Positions 8,518 through 16,736 of a stretch of 64,000 bases of DNA are shown in pieces. The notes beneath the pieces were generated by a model that was not told the origin of the DNA, made no database searches, and saw only the letters and a program-made list of their open reading frames with translations. The DNA lies in assembly GCA_900472175.1 (NCBI GenBank), contig UCHD01000005.1, positions 62,001 to 126,000 on the forward strand. Reading direction: 5' to 3'. Made by a program: the position numbers and the translations under genes. Source of the stretch: Hyphomicrobiales bacterium (GTDB taxonomy: Bacteria; Pseudomonadota; Alphaproteobacteria; Rhizobiales; Rhizobiaceae). Numbering within the stretch: the first letter of the stretch is position 1; every line of letters begins with the position of its first letter.

Positions 8518-9174
8518 ATGACTGAGAATTATGTTCGTCAATCGATCATCGACCACTGCCGCAAGATGAATGCGCTGGGGATCAACCAGGGCACATCCGG
8601 CAATATCAGCGCGCGCTACGAAGACCGGATGCTGATCACCCCATCGGCAGCGCCCTATGATGAGATGACGCCGGACATGATCGCCTCGTTGCCGCTGGAG
8701 GGTGAATACGGCGCCTGGGATGGCCCGCGCAAACCCTCGACGGAATGGCGCTTTCATCTCGATATCATGAAGAGCCGGCCAGAGGTTCATGCGGTCATCC
8801 ACACGCATGCGATCTATTCGACCATCCTTGCCATCGCCCACAAGCCGATCCCGGCCTGTCACTACATGATTGCCGCCTTTGGTGGCGACGACGTGAAGGT
8901 TTGCGACTATGCACGCTATGGCACCAAGGAGCTTTCGGACAATATCCTCAAGGCGATGGAAGGCCGCAGCGCCTGCCTGATGGCCAATCACGGCATGCTT
9001 GCCACCGGAGCGAGCCTCGAAAAGGCGATGTGGGCGGCGGTGGAGCTCGAGACCATCGCCAAGCAATATTACCACGCGATGCTGATCGGTGGTCCGGTCG
9101 TTCTGCCTGCAGAAGAGATTGCAGGCGTGCGGAAGGGCTTTGCCAGTTACGGATTGCAGGAGAAACGGGCGTGA
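8518..9174 (+). CDS. Class II aldolase/adducin family protein (L-fuculose-phosphate aldolase-like)
   Basis: This 218-residue zinc-dependent aldolase or epimerase-fold enzyme has zinc-ligand motifs HTHA (in VIHTHAIYSTI) and NHGML. The N-terminal NQGTSGNIS loop binds phosphate in FucA-like enzymes, so the expected substrate is a sugar phosphate. The family splits phosphorylated ketoses into DHAP and an aldehyde, or epimerises pentulose phosphates. The chosen ATG follows GGCAGAGCG and gives the standard FucA length. The last codons overlap the GTG start of the flavoprotein gene by four bases, which implies translational coupling. Confidence 0.85.
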   Translation: MTENYVRQSIIDHCRKMNALGINQGTSGNISARYEDRMLITPSAAPYDEMTPDMIASLPLEGEYGAWDGPRKPSTEWRFHLDIMKSRPEVHAVIHTHAIYSTILAIAHKPIPACHYMIAAFGGDDVKVCDYARYGTKELSDNILKAMEGRSACLMANHGMLATGASLEKAMWAAVELETIAKQYYHAMLIGGPVVLPAEEIAGVRKGFASYGLQEKRA

Positions 9175-10685
9175 GTGCTGAAGCCGGCATCATCGACCTG
9201 TTCATCATCGGCGGCGGCGTCAATGGCGCCGGTATCGCCCGCGATGCGGCCGGGCGCGGCATGTCGGTTGTTCTGTGCGAGAAGGACGATCTGGCTCAGG
9301 GTACCAGCTCGCGCTCCGGCAAGCTTGTGCATGGCGGCTTGCGATACCTCGAATACTACGAATTCCGGCTGGTGCGCGAGGCGCTGATCGAGCGCGAGGT
9401 CTTGCTTCAATCCGCGCCGCACATCATCTGGCCGATGCGGTTCGTATTGCCGCACAGTTCGTCCGATCGCCCTGCATGGCTCGTTCGTCTCGGCCTGTTT
9501 CTCTACGATCATCTCGGTGGCCGCAAGCGGTTGCCGGGAACGCGCACGCTTGATCTACGTACGGCGCCGGAGGGCGCGCCGGTCAAGACGGACTACCGCA
9601 AGGCGTTCGAATATTCCGATTGCTGGGTGGACGACGCCCGGCTGGTGCTGCTCAACGCGCTGGATGCCAAGCAGCGCGGCGCCAAAGTCTACACGAGAAC
9701 TGCCTGCACCTCGGTGCGCCGCAATGGCGATCTCTGGGATATCGAGATGACCGAGGCCGACACTGGCCGCAAGACGAAGTTGAAAGCGCGGTGCGTGGTC
9801 AATACCGCCGGACCGTGGGTCAACGATGTCATCGGCCGGGTGGCCGGGCTGAACTCCCGCCGCAATGTCCGGCTCGTCAAGGGCAGCCATATCATCGTGC
9901 CGAAATTCTGGGAGGGACGGCAGGCCTATCTCGTCCAGAACCCGGACAAGCGGGTGATTTTCATCAACCCTTACGAAAACGATCTGGCCCTGATCGGCAC
10001 GACCGATATTCCCTATGGCGGGCGGCCGGAGGATGTGAAGGCCGATGCCGGCGAGATCGATTATTTGATCAAATCGGTGAACCGCTATTTCAAGCAGCAA
10101 CTGGCCGAAAGTGACATCGTCCATAGTTTCTCCGGCGTGCGGCCGCTCTATGACGACAATGCCGAAAATCCGTCGGCCGTAACGCGGGACTATATTTTCG
10201 AGGTTGATGCGGAGAGTGGAAAAGCGCCACTGCTTTCCGTGTTCGGTGGCAAGATCACGACGTTCCGCAAATTATCCGAGCATGCGCTGGAGAAGATCAG
10301 GCCGTTCTTCCCGTCGATGAAACCGGGTTGGACCTCGAAAGGCATCTTGCCGGGCGGCGATATGCCAAAGGCGGATTTCGAGCAGTTTCTCGGCGATCTG
10401 CGGGCGCGATATCGCTGGCTTCCGGCCGATCTGGCCAAGCATTACGCAAGACTCTACGGCACGCGCGCCCATGACTTGCTCGGCAGCGCGGCATCGCTCG
10501 ACGATCTCGGTGCTTCCTTCGGCAAACTGTTGCGTGAACGCGAGGCGCGGTTCCTGATCGAGACCGAATGGGCGCAGACGCCGCAGGACATTCTGGAACG
10601 CCGCACCAAACACGGATTGCACATGACGCCGGCAGACCGCGAGGCTTTCGCCGCCTGGTGTCTGCGGCAGTCGCAGGCGGCTTGA
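9171..10685 (+). CDS. FAD-dependent glycerol-3-phosphate dehydrogenase family protein (GlpD/EryB-like)
   Basis: This 504-residue membrane-associated flavoprotein is predicted to oxidise a polyol phosphate and pass electrons to quinone. The FAD Rossmann motif IIGGGVNGAGIARDAAGRG begins near residue 12. GTSSRSGKLVHGGLRYLE follows, and a conserved GGKITTFRKL stretch lies toward the C-terminal part, as in GlpD and D-erythritol-1-phosphate dehydrogenase EryB. The GTG start overlaps the aldolase stop as GTGA, and the protein aligns with the family from its first residues. With the EryA-like kinase upstream, phosphorylation followed by oxidation of a polyol is the simplest reading. GlpD proper is the alternative. 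Confidence 0.85.
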   Translation: MSAEAGIIDLFIIGGGVNGAGIARDAAGRGMSVVLCEKDDLAQGTSSRSGKLVHGGLRYLEYYEFRLVREALIEREVLLQSAPHIIWPMRFVLPHSSSDRPAWLVRLGLFLYDHLGGRKRLPGTRTLDLRTAPEGAPVKTDYRKAFEYSDCWVDDARLVLLNALDAKQRGAKVYTRTACTSVRRNGDLWDIEMTEADTGRKTKLKARCVVNTAGPWVNDVIGRVAGLNSRRNVRLVKGSHIIVPKFWEGRQAYLVQNPDKRVIFINPYENDLALIGTTDIPYGGRPEDVKADAGEIDYLIKSVNRYFKQQLAESDIVHSFSGVRPLYDDNAENPSAVTRDYIFEVDAESGKAPLLSVFGGKITTFRKLSEHALEKIRPFFPSMKPGWTSKGILPGGDMPKADFEQFLGDLRARYRWLPADLAKHYARLYGTRAHDLLGSAASLDDLGASFGKLLREREARFLIETEWAQTPQDILERRTKHGLHMTPADREAFAAWCLRQSQAA

Positions 10686-10700
10686 ACGATATCGGAGACT

Positions 10701-11756
10701 ATGGTGAGAAGTTCTGAATTCGAAGCCCTTCTGGATGTCTCGGCGCGGGTCGGTTCCGATCCGGCGCTGGTGCAGGCGGCGGGCGGCAATACCTCGATCA
10801 AGGAAGGCGGCACGCTGTGGATCAAGGCGTCCGGCCTCTGGCTGATGCAGGCAAGGCAGCGGGACGTGATGGTGCCGGTGGCGCTCGACGCATTGCTTGA
10901 CGCGCTGGAACGTGACGATCCTTCGACCGAGAAAGCACAGGATTTTGTCATAGCGGGCAGCAACCCATCCGGCTTGCGGCCATCGATCGAAACGACGGTG
11001 CATGCGCTTATGCCGCAGAAGGTGGTGATCCACGTCCATTGCGTCGAAACGATCGCGACCGCCGTGCAGGTTGCCGGTGAAACTCTTGCTGCATCCAAGC
11101 TCGGTGGCATTCCGCATGTGTTCGTACCTTATGCGCGTCCGGGCCTGCCACTTGCCAAGGCGATTGCCGCACGGATCCGGCCGGATACAAGCGTGCTGAT
11201 CCTGGGCAATCATGGGCTGGCGGTGGCGGGAGAAACCGTGGCTGAGGCTGAAACTTTGCTGGCCGAGGTTTCCCAGAGGCTGGCTTTGCCACGCCGTCAA
11301 GCGCCGGATGCTGATCTTACAGCCCTATCGCGGCTCGCTGTCGGCAGCGGTTTCACTCTGCCGGAGGACGGCACGATCCATGATGTGGCCACCGATCTCA
11401 CGAGTTGCCGTATCGCGGCCGGCGGCAGTCTCTATCCGGATCATGTGATCTTTCTCGGGCGGGGTTCGTTTGTCGCAGCCCCTGGGGATACGGCCGCTTC
11501 GATCGAAGACCAATATCGCGCGGAAGGGGCGTCATTGCCGCCAACGCTGTTGTTTCCGGGCAAGGGCGTGCTCGTTTCCAAGGAAATCACGCCAGGGGCT
11601 CTTGCCTTGGCGCGCTGCCTGTCCGATGTGCTTGGCCGGATCAACGAAGGTGCCCGTTTGCGCTATCTGACGGACGCGGAAAATGCCGAATTGCTCGGCT
11701 GGGACGCTGAAAAATACCGGCAGGAACTGAACAGGGCCGGAAAGGCGTTGCAATGA
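10701..11756 (+). CDS. Second class II aldolase family protein (long form)
   Basis: This 351-residue protein carries class II aldolase motifs in its first two-thirds: a phosphate-loop-like AAGGNTSIK near residue 31, the metal motif HVHCVETIA and LILGNHGLAVAG. The C-terminal part has no obvious catalytic motif. It resembles the aldolase half of the bifunctional rhamnulose-phosphate aldolase/dehydrogenases, without the dehydrogenase half. The start has GGAG five bases upstream and lies 15 bases after the flavoprotein gene. It overlaps the next kinase gene by four bases. Two unrelated-length aldolases in one operon suggest either two cleavage steps or one aldolase and one epimerase. Confidence 0.8.
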   Translation: MVRSSEFEALLDVSARVGSDPALVQAAGGNTSIKEGGTLWIKASGLWLMQARQRDVMVPVALDALLDALERDDPSTEKAQDFVIAGSNPSGLRPSIETTVHALMPQKVVIHVHCVETIATAVQVAGETLAASKLGGIPHVFVPYARPGLPLAKAIAARIRPDTSVLILGNHGLAVAGETVAEAETLLAEVSQRLALPRRQAPDADLTALSRLAVGSGFTLPEDGTIHDVATDLTSCRIAAGGSLYPDHVIFLGRGSFVAAPGDTAASIEDQYRAEGASLPPTLLFPGKGVLVSKEITPGALALARCLSDVLGRINEGARLRYLTDAENAELLGWDAEKYRQELNRAGKALQ

Positions 11757-13042
11757 GTTTTGCCGCAGGCAGTCCACTGGTGATCGGCATCGACATCGGA
11801 ACATCCGGTGCCCGCGCGGTGGCGATGGATGCCGGTTTTGAGATCGCCGCTTCAGGATCCTCCAAACTTGCCGATTTTTCCGCCGATCACCGCGATCCCG
11901 TGGTTTGGTGGAACGCGGTGCGGACGGCGTTGGGACAGGTTCTGGACGGCATTGACCGGACACAGGTCCGGGCGATTGCGATCGACGGCACGTCCGGCAC
12001 GATGCTGCCTGTCAGTGCGGACGGCACGCCGTTGGCGGTGCCGATGATGTACAATGATCCTGTCGGGAATGCAGATATTCTCGCCGCAATCGCAGCCCAC
12101 GCACCCAAGGAAAGCGCCGCACACGGGGCAACATCGGGGCTGGCCAAGGCGCTGACGTTTCAGTCCATCCCGGGCATCTTTCGCATCATCCATCAGGCCG
12201 ATTGGCTGGCCGGTCATTTCACCGGCCTCTACGATGTGTCCGATGAGAACAATGCCTTGAAGACCGGCTATGACCCCATCACGCGCCAATGGCCTGACTG
12301 GATCGCTGCCACAGGGGCGCGGCTGGACCTGTTGCCGGATGTCTTGCCTGCAGGCGCGCCGGTGGCCGGAATTTCGCAGGCCGCAGCCGATGCTTTCGGC
12401 CTTTCCGATGAGGTAGTGATCATTGCAGGCACCACGGATGGCTGCGCCTCGTTTCTGGCAACCGGAGCCGATCAACCCGGTGATGCTGTCTCGGCGCTCG
12501 GCACGACCCTGACGGTGAAAATGCTGTCGGACCGGCCGCTGTTCGCGCCGGAATATGGTCTTTACAGCCACCGGATCGGCGACATGTGGCTGGCCGGCGG
12601 CGCCTCCAATACGGGTGGTGTGGTTTTGGCAACCCATTTCGACAATGAGGAAATTGCCGCTCTTTCGGCGAGGATCGATCCGCAGACGGATACTGGACTG
12701 GACTACTATCCGCTGATCAAGGATGGTGAGCGATTTCCCGTCAACGACCCGGCGATGAAGCCGCGCATGGAGCCGCGGCCGGAGATCGATGCCGAGTTCC
12801 TGAAAGCTATCTTCGAGGGCATCGCTGGTGTCGAGGCGCTGGCCTATCAGCGGCTGGTGTCTCTTGGTAGCCCAGCTCTGCGCTCCATCCGCACGGTCGG
12901 CGGCGGGGCGAAGAATTCGGTCTGGACGGCGATCCGCAAGCGGAAGGTGCTGGTTCCCTTCTTGGCCGTGGCCTCGGAAGAGGCGGCGGCCGGAACCGCG
13001 CGGCTTGCCCTTACCGGCGCGAAATCGGCGGGCATGTTATGA
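11753..13042 (+). CDS. Second FGGY-family kinase (short form, D-ribulokinase-like)
   Basis: This 429-residue kinase has IGIDIGTSGARAVAMD at residues 11-26, TDGCASFLATGA in the middle and RTVGGGAKNSVWTAI near the end. It is shorter than xylulokinase or EryA and recalls the short D-ribulose kinases of cyanobacteria and plants. It overlaps the preceding aldolase gene and the following HAD gene by four bases each (ATGA), so the three are translationally coupled. A ketopentose or ketotetrose is a likely substrate. Whether it acts on the same pathway intermediate as the first kinase cannot be told from sequence. Confidence 0.82.
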   Translation: MSFAAGSPLVIGIDIGTSGARAVAMDAGFEIAASGSSKLADFSADHRDPVVWWNAVRTALGQVLDGIDRTQVRAIAIDGTSGTMLPVSADGTPLAVPMMYNDPVGNADILAAIAAHAPKESAAHGATSGLAKALTFQSIPGIFRIIHQADWLAGHFTGLYDVSDENNALKTGYDPITRQWPDWIAATGARLDLLPDVLPAGAPVAGISQAAADAFGLSDEVVIIAGTTDGCASFLATGADQPGDAVSALGTTLTVKMLSDRPLFAPEYGLYSHRIGDMWLAGGASNTGGVVLATHFDNEEIAALSARIDPQTDTGLDYYPLIKDGERFPVNDPAMKPRMEPRPEIDAEFLKAIFEGIAGVEALAYQRLVSLGSPALRSIRTVGGGAKNSVWTAIRKRKVLVPFLAVASEEAAAGTARLALTGAKSAGML

Positions 13043-13899
13043 CAGATCGACCATTGAAGATTTCCGGTCTGGACCAGATCGAAGAGCGTTTCGACGCTTT
13101 CCTGATCGATCAGTTTGGCGTGCTGCGCGACGGCAGCGGGCCTTATCCCGGCGCCGTGGAAACACTCGTCCGTCTGAAACAGGCGGGCAAGACGATTATC
13201 ATTCTGTCCAACTCGGGAAAACGTTCAGCGGAGAACGATCGCCGCCTCGCGGCGCTGGGTTTCGATCCGCAGAGCTGGGACTGGTTCTTAACCTCCGGGG
13301 AGGTTGCCTGGTGCATTCTTCAGTCCGAGATCAGGCAGGTGAGCAGCGCGGTTCCTCGCACGTGCCTGCTGATTAGCCGCGACGGCGATACTTCGCCGCT
13401 GGACGGGCTTGATCTCGTCCGCACCGAACGCGGCGAGGAGGCGGATTTCATTCTTTTGGCCGCAAGCGAAGGTGATGTGCATCCGCTGTCGTTCTACGAG
13501 GCATTGCTGACACCGGCGGCACGGCGTGGGATTCCTTGCCTTTGCACCAACCCGGACAAGATCATGCTCACCAGGAACGGCACGGCCTTCGGGGCAGGGC
13601 GCATTGCCGAGCTTTACGAAGAGCTGGGAGGCACGGTGCGCTGGATCGGCAAGCCGTTTCCGGATATCTACGCGGCTGCGCGGGACTTCCTGGGGTCCAC
13701 TCTGCCGGAGAAAATCTGCTGCATTGGCGATAGTATCGAACACGACATCGCTGGCGCTGCGGATGCCGGGTTGAAATCGATCCTGGTGACGACGGGGATT
13801 CTGGAAGCCGCCTCGGATGCGCAGCGCCAGGCGCTGTTTGCCGGGCATGGCGCCACGCCCGACTTCATCCTGCCGTCATTCCGCTGGTCAGACCGGTAA
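13039..13899 (+). CDS. HAD superfamily class IIA hydrolase-like protein
   Basis: This 286-residue HAD-IIA protein could be a sugar-phosphate phosphatase that relieves phosphate-ester build-up. Motif I reads LIDQFGVL, so the nucleophile Asp is present but the usual second Asp (DxD) is Phe. This variant is seen, from memory, in a whole HAD-IIA subfamily whose motif I has Trp at this place. Motif II is ILSNSGKR, and motif IV is GDSIEHDIAGA. It is the last gene of the operon, coupled by ATGA to the kinase gene. It ends 29 bases before the convergent coiled-coil gene, with no strong terminator between them. Confidence 0.8.
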   Translation: MTDRPLKISGLDQIEERFDAFLIDQFGVLRDGSGPYPGAVETLVRLKQAGKTIIILSNSGKRSAENDRRLAALGFDPQSWDWFLTSGEVAWCILQSEIRQVSSAVPRTCLLISRDGDTSPLDGLDLVRTERGEEADFILLAASEGDVHPLSFYEALLTPAARRGIPCLCTNPDKIMLTRNGTAFGAGRIAELYEELGGTVRWIGKPFPDIYAAARDFLGSTLPEKICCIGDSIEHDIAGAADAGLKSILVTTGILEAASDAQRQALFAGHGATPDFILPSFRWSDR

Positions 13900-13928
13900 A
13901 CCTCCTCCGGCGGAACGCCTGAACTCTC

Positions 13929-15683
13929 TTAGAACAGCGCATCTTCGAAAAGCTCGTCGTCATTGGCGGCAGCGGCGACCGGCACTGCAACGACAGTTGC
14001 GGACGGAATGATGGCCTGATGAACGGTGCGCTCCTGTGCCATCGTGTAGAGCTTGAAGATCCGCGGGCCGAGATGGCTCAAGACGTCGCTGAGATCACCG
14101 ATCTCCGGTAGGCTGGACCCGGCGAGATCACAGAGATCGTCGGAGCAGGTCGTAAGGACTTCGCCAAGATCGTTCTGGAAGTCCAGTTTGCTGATCGATA
14201 GGCCGATCTTGCTTGCCACTTCCCGGCCATGCTCGGAGAGAATACCCAGTTCGGTTTCCATGGCGTTGGCGGCCGAGCGGATATTGCCGACGGCGTCGCT
14301 CAGGCGTTCAGCAAGGCCAGGGCCGCCGGTGCTGTCGGTGGCGGCGATTGCGCAGGCTGCTTCCTCGAAACCCGTCAGGCCGTTGACGATCGCATCGGCG
14401 GATTCGTCGAGCTTGGCGGCAAAGACGCGCAGCTCGGCGGTGACGACATTGATCGACCGGCCTTCCTCGCCCATGCGGCTGCAGCGCAGATTGGTATTGA
14501 GTGCCATATAATGGATGTCCATTTTCACGGCGCGGATGTTCTCGATACCCTTGAGCAGGTTGGCAGCGGTCGCGGTGGTCGACTGGCTGACATGATTGGC
14601 TTGAAGGCTGGCAGTCTCGACCTGCTTGACGATGGCGTGGGCTGCGGAAACGCTTTCCTCCAGCGCCCGCATGAAGTTGCCGCCCTTGGCATCGTCCTCG
14701 GTCTGCATCTCGGCGCGCAGGTTGAGAATGTCCTGCGTGTCGTGGCTGAAGCTGGCAATGGTTTCGACGACGCTGCGGGAATCGCGCTGGAAATTTTCGA
14801 CCATGTCGACCATCTGGGCGGCCGCAAGGTGATGGACGAGGTTTTCCAGCCGTGCCTGTGCGCCACGATCAAGGGCGCGGCCTTCGTCGCTGGCGAGGAA
14901 ATCTTCGATGATGGTCAGCGTCGATTGCACATGCTCGATGCGCTGGCGGGTGATATCCCCGATCTGCAGTGCGGACAGGGTCGTCGCGACCTTGCCCTGG
15001 ACGCCGCGGGCGAGCACGCCGACCTGCTTGGCAATCTCGCCGAGCTTCTTGCGGTGTGTGCTGATCGTCAGCGCGTCGCGCTGCAGCGCGCTGACCACCG
15101 AGGGTACCGTCTGCTCATAACGCTGCGCGACACCGGAGCCGAAGGTCTGGGCCGTGTTGAGTTCTTTTTCCAGCGCCTGGAGCTGGCCGGCAAAATTGTT
15201 GACTTCGGCCGTGCCGGAGCGGATGCGATCAAGAATTTCCTCGGCAAACCCGGCAAACTCGGCAATGCCAGCGCCGGTTATCTTCACCGTCACGGCAAAG
15301 GTCTGCAGGTAGCGCATGGTCTCCTGCATGTCGGCGACATGCGTGCGCAGGCCGGTGCCGGAGCTGGACAGGATATCGAGGTTCTTCTGGCGCAGGCTTT
15401 CCAGCTGCGGCAGTTCCGATAGGTTTTTCACCGTCGCCAGCAGGTCGGCCGTTGTGTCGGTGGCGGCGCCAGCATCGAGCGTTCGTGTGACATTGTCCAG
15501 CGAAGCAAGCAGGTTGTTGAGCACGTCCATGACGGCCAGCAGAACGCTGCCGCCTTCGAGAAAACGCTGCTCGACCTTCGTCCGTGCAGCCTCCAGCTTG
15601 TGGCCGATGGCGGTGGCGCTGGCGCTGGCAATGCCGGTTGGATGGGCGCCGGTCTGGTGGGCCAATGCGGTGCTGTATGTCAA
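13929..15683 (-). CDS. Soluble coiled-coil chemotaxis-associated protein of unknown function
   Basis: This protein of about 584 residues is predicted to be almost entirely alpha-helical, with long heptad-like Leu/Ala/Val patterns and no transmembrane segment. The composition resembles the cytoplasmic part of methyl-accepting proteins, but the canonical hairpin-tip sequence present in the two receptors nearby was not found. It is transcribed away from the chemotaxis operon and may share its control region. The start is taken as a TTG with GAGG six bases upstream; an in-frame TTG 17 codons earlier is the alternative. It could be a soluble receptor-like or scaffold protein for the array; no function can be assigned. 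Confidence 0.65.
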   Translation of the reverse strand: MTYSTALAHQTGAHPTGIASASATAIGHKLEAARTKVEQRFLEGGSVLLAVMDVLNNLLASLDNVTRTLDAGAATDTTADLLATVKNLSELPQLESLRQKNLDILSSSGTGLRTHVADMQETMRYLQTFAVTVKITGAGIAEFAGFAEEILDRIRSGTAEVNNFAGQLQALEKELNTAQTFGSGVAQRYEQTVPSVVSALQRDALTISTHRKKLGEIAKQVGVLARGVQGKVATTLSALQIGDITRQRIEHVQSTLTIIEDFLASDEGRALDRGAQARLENLVHHLAAAQMVDMVENFQRDSRSVVETIASFSHDTQDILNLRAEMQTEDDAKGGNFMRALEESVSAAHAIVKQVETASLQANHVSQSTTATAANLLKGIENIRAVKMDIHYMALNTNLRCSRMGEEGRSINVVTAELRVFAAKLDESADAIVNGLTGFEEAACAIAATDSTGGPGLAERLSDAVGNIRSAANAMETELGILSEHGREVASKIGLSISKLDFQNDLGEVLTTCSDDLCDLAGSSLPEIGDLSDVLSHLGPRIFKLYTMAQERTVHQAIIPSATVVAVPVAAAANDDELFEDALF

Positions 15684-15898
15684 AATAGCCCTCAACTCGA
15701 AACATGTGCGGTCTTTCCGGCATCCATAGGGCAAGGATGGAAATGTCTGGTTAAATGCGGGACTCGTCTGCGTTGCAGCGGCATTGCCGATGCGGCGCTC
15801 AGCCGTCGCGAGAAGTGTAGAGGTTTATCCGGGCCTTGAAAAATTGTTTTACCGCAATTCATTGAATTCATAAGGTTTTCCGTCTGGTTTTTGGTGAT

Positions 15899-15928
15899 CT
15901 ATGAAAACTCTCAGGTAAGATTTCATAG
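15899..15928. promoter_or_regulatory. AT-rich divergent control region with inverted repeat
   Basis: The 358-base gap between the coiled-coil gene and the STAS gene is clearly richer in A and T than its surroundings from about 15840 on. It contains a perfect inverted repeat, CTATGAAA (15899-15906) and TTTCATAG (15921-15928), with arm centres 22 bases apart, about two helical turns. It is a candidate operator for one or both divergent units. No confident sigma-factor hexamers were assigned. Confidence 0.4.
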
Positions 15929-16041
15929 TGAACAGACTCGTAATAAGTGCAGAATCTCACAACCTGAATTTACCCGCTGTTAAGGCTGGCGTGAGATTCC
16001 AACAGGAGAGAAAATAGTATTAATCGCTTCATAGGACTGCA

Positions 16042-16371
16042 ATGCCTCCCTTAATCGATGAATATATTTTGGTTGAACTGCCAGATAAATTGAATATTAG
16101 AAATATATCTAATGTATATGATCTAATTTATTCTGAAGTAAATTCAAATAAATCACTATTGATTTCCGTTCCGAAAAGCGCTGATGCCGACTTAAGCTTC
16201 ATTCAATTGATGGAGTCTGCAAGAATACGCGCGAAAACCACCGGGAATCATATTGTCATGGCGAGCCCGGCTGAAGGTTCGGTTCTCAACGTGCTGGAGC
16301 GCGGTGGCTTCGCCGAAACATTCTCTCCCGAAGACAAGAAATTCTGGTTGCATGAAGAGGTAATACAATGA
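16042..16371 (+). CDS. STAS-domain-like protein, first gene of the chemotaxis operon
   Basis: This 109-residue protein has the alternating strand/helix pattern of STAS (sulfate transporter/anti-sigma antagonist) proteins. Small STAS proteins precede cheY in rhizobial chemotaxis operons, where their role is poorly known. AGGA lies just before the ATG. The first half of the gene is very AT-rich, with many ATA, TTA and AAT codons, while the second half from about 16180 has normal GC. The stop overlaps the cheY start as ATGA, so it is part of the operon. Confidence 0.7.
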   Translation: MPPLIDEYILVELPDKLNIRNISNVYDLIYSEVNSNKSLLISVPKSADADLSFIQLMESARIRAKTTGNHIVMASPAEGSVLNVLERGGFAETFSPEDKKFWLHEEVIQ

Positions 16372-16736
16372 ACGCGAGAATATTGACCGTCGATGACTCG
16401 GCCAGCATCCGTTTGACGACGAAGGTCACCTTGTCGAATGCGGGCTACGATATCACCGAGGCCGTCAACGGTGCCGAAGGCCTAGAAAAGGCAAAGTCGG
16501 GTCAGTTCGACCTGATCGTTACGGACCTGAACATGCCGGTCATGGACGGGCTGACGATGATCGAGGAATTGCGCAAGCTGCCGGCTCATACCGGCGTACC
16601 GATCATCTTCCTGACGACGGAATCTGACGCCGATCTCAAGGCGCGGGCAAAGGCGGCCGGTGCCACCGGCTGGCTGACCAAACCGTTTGATCCGGAAACC
16701 CTCGTCAAGATCGTCAGGAAGGTTCTCGGAAGATGA
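16368..16736 (+). CDS. cheY: Chemotaxis response regulator CheY
   Basis: This 122-residue single-domain receiver takes phosphate from CheA and either acts on the flagellar motor or serves as a phosphate sink. The acidic pocket is Asp9-Asp10, the phosphorylated residue is Asp53 (TDLNMPVMDG), and the conserved Lys lies in GWLTKPFDP. No output domain is present. It overlaps the STAS gene and cheA by four bases each. Only one cheY is seen here, and no cheZ or cheD; rhizobia normally have a second CheY in the main che operon elsewhere. Confidence 0.93.
   Translation: MNARILTVDDSASIRLTTKVTLSNAGYDITEAVNGAEGLEKAKSGQFDLIVTDLNMPVMDGLTMIEELRKLPAHTGVPIIFLTTESDADLKARAKAAGATGWLTKPFDPETLVKIVRKVLGR

Noticed and set aside
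14229-15422. Long open frame (about 397 codons) on the plus strand opposite the coiled-coil gene
   Set aside because: It is antisense to a well-formed helical protein gene. Its Gly/Ala/His/Arg-rich composition is typical of frames opposite GC-rich coding DNA, and it has no ribosome site.
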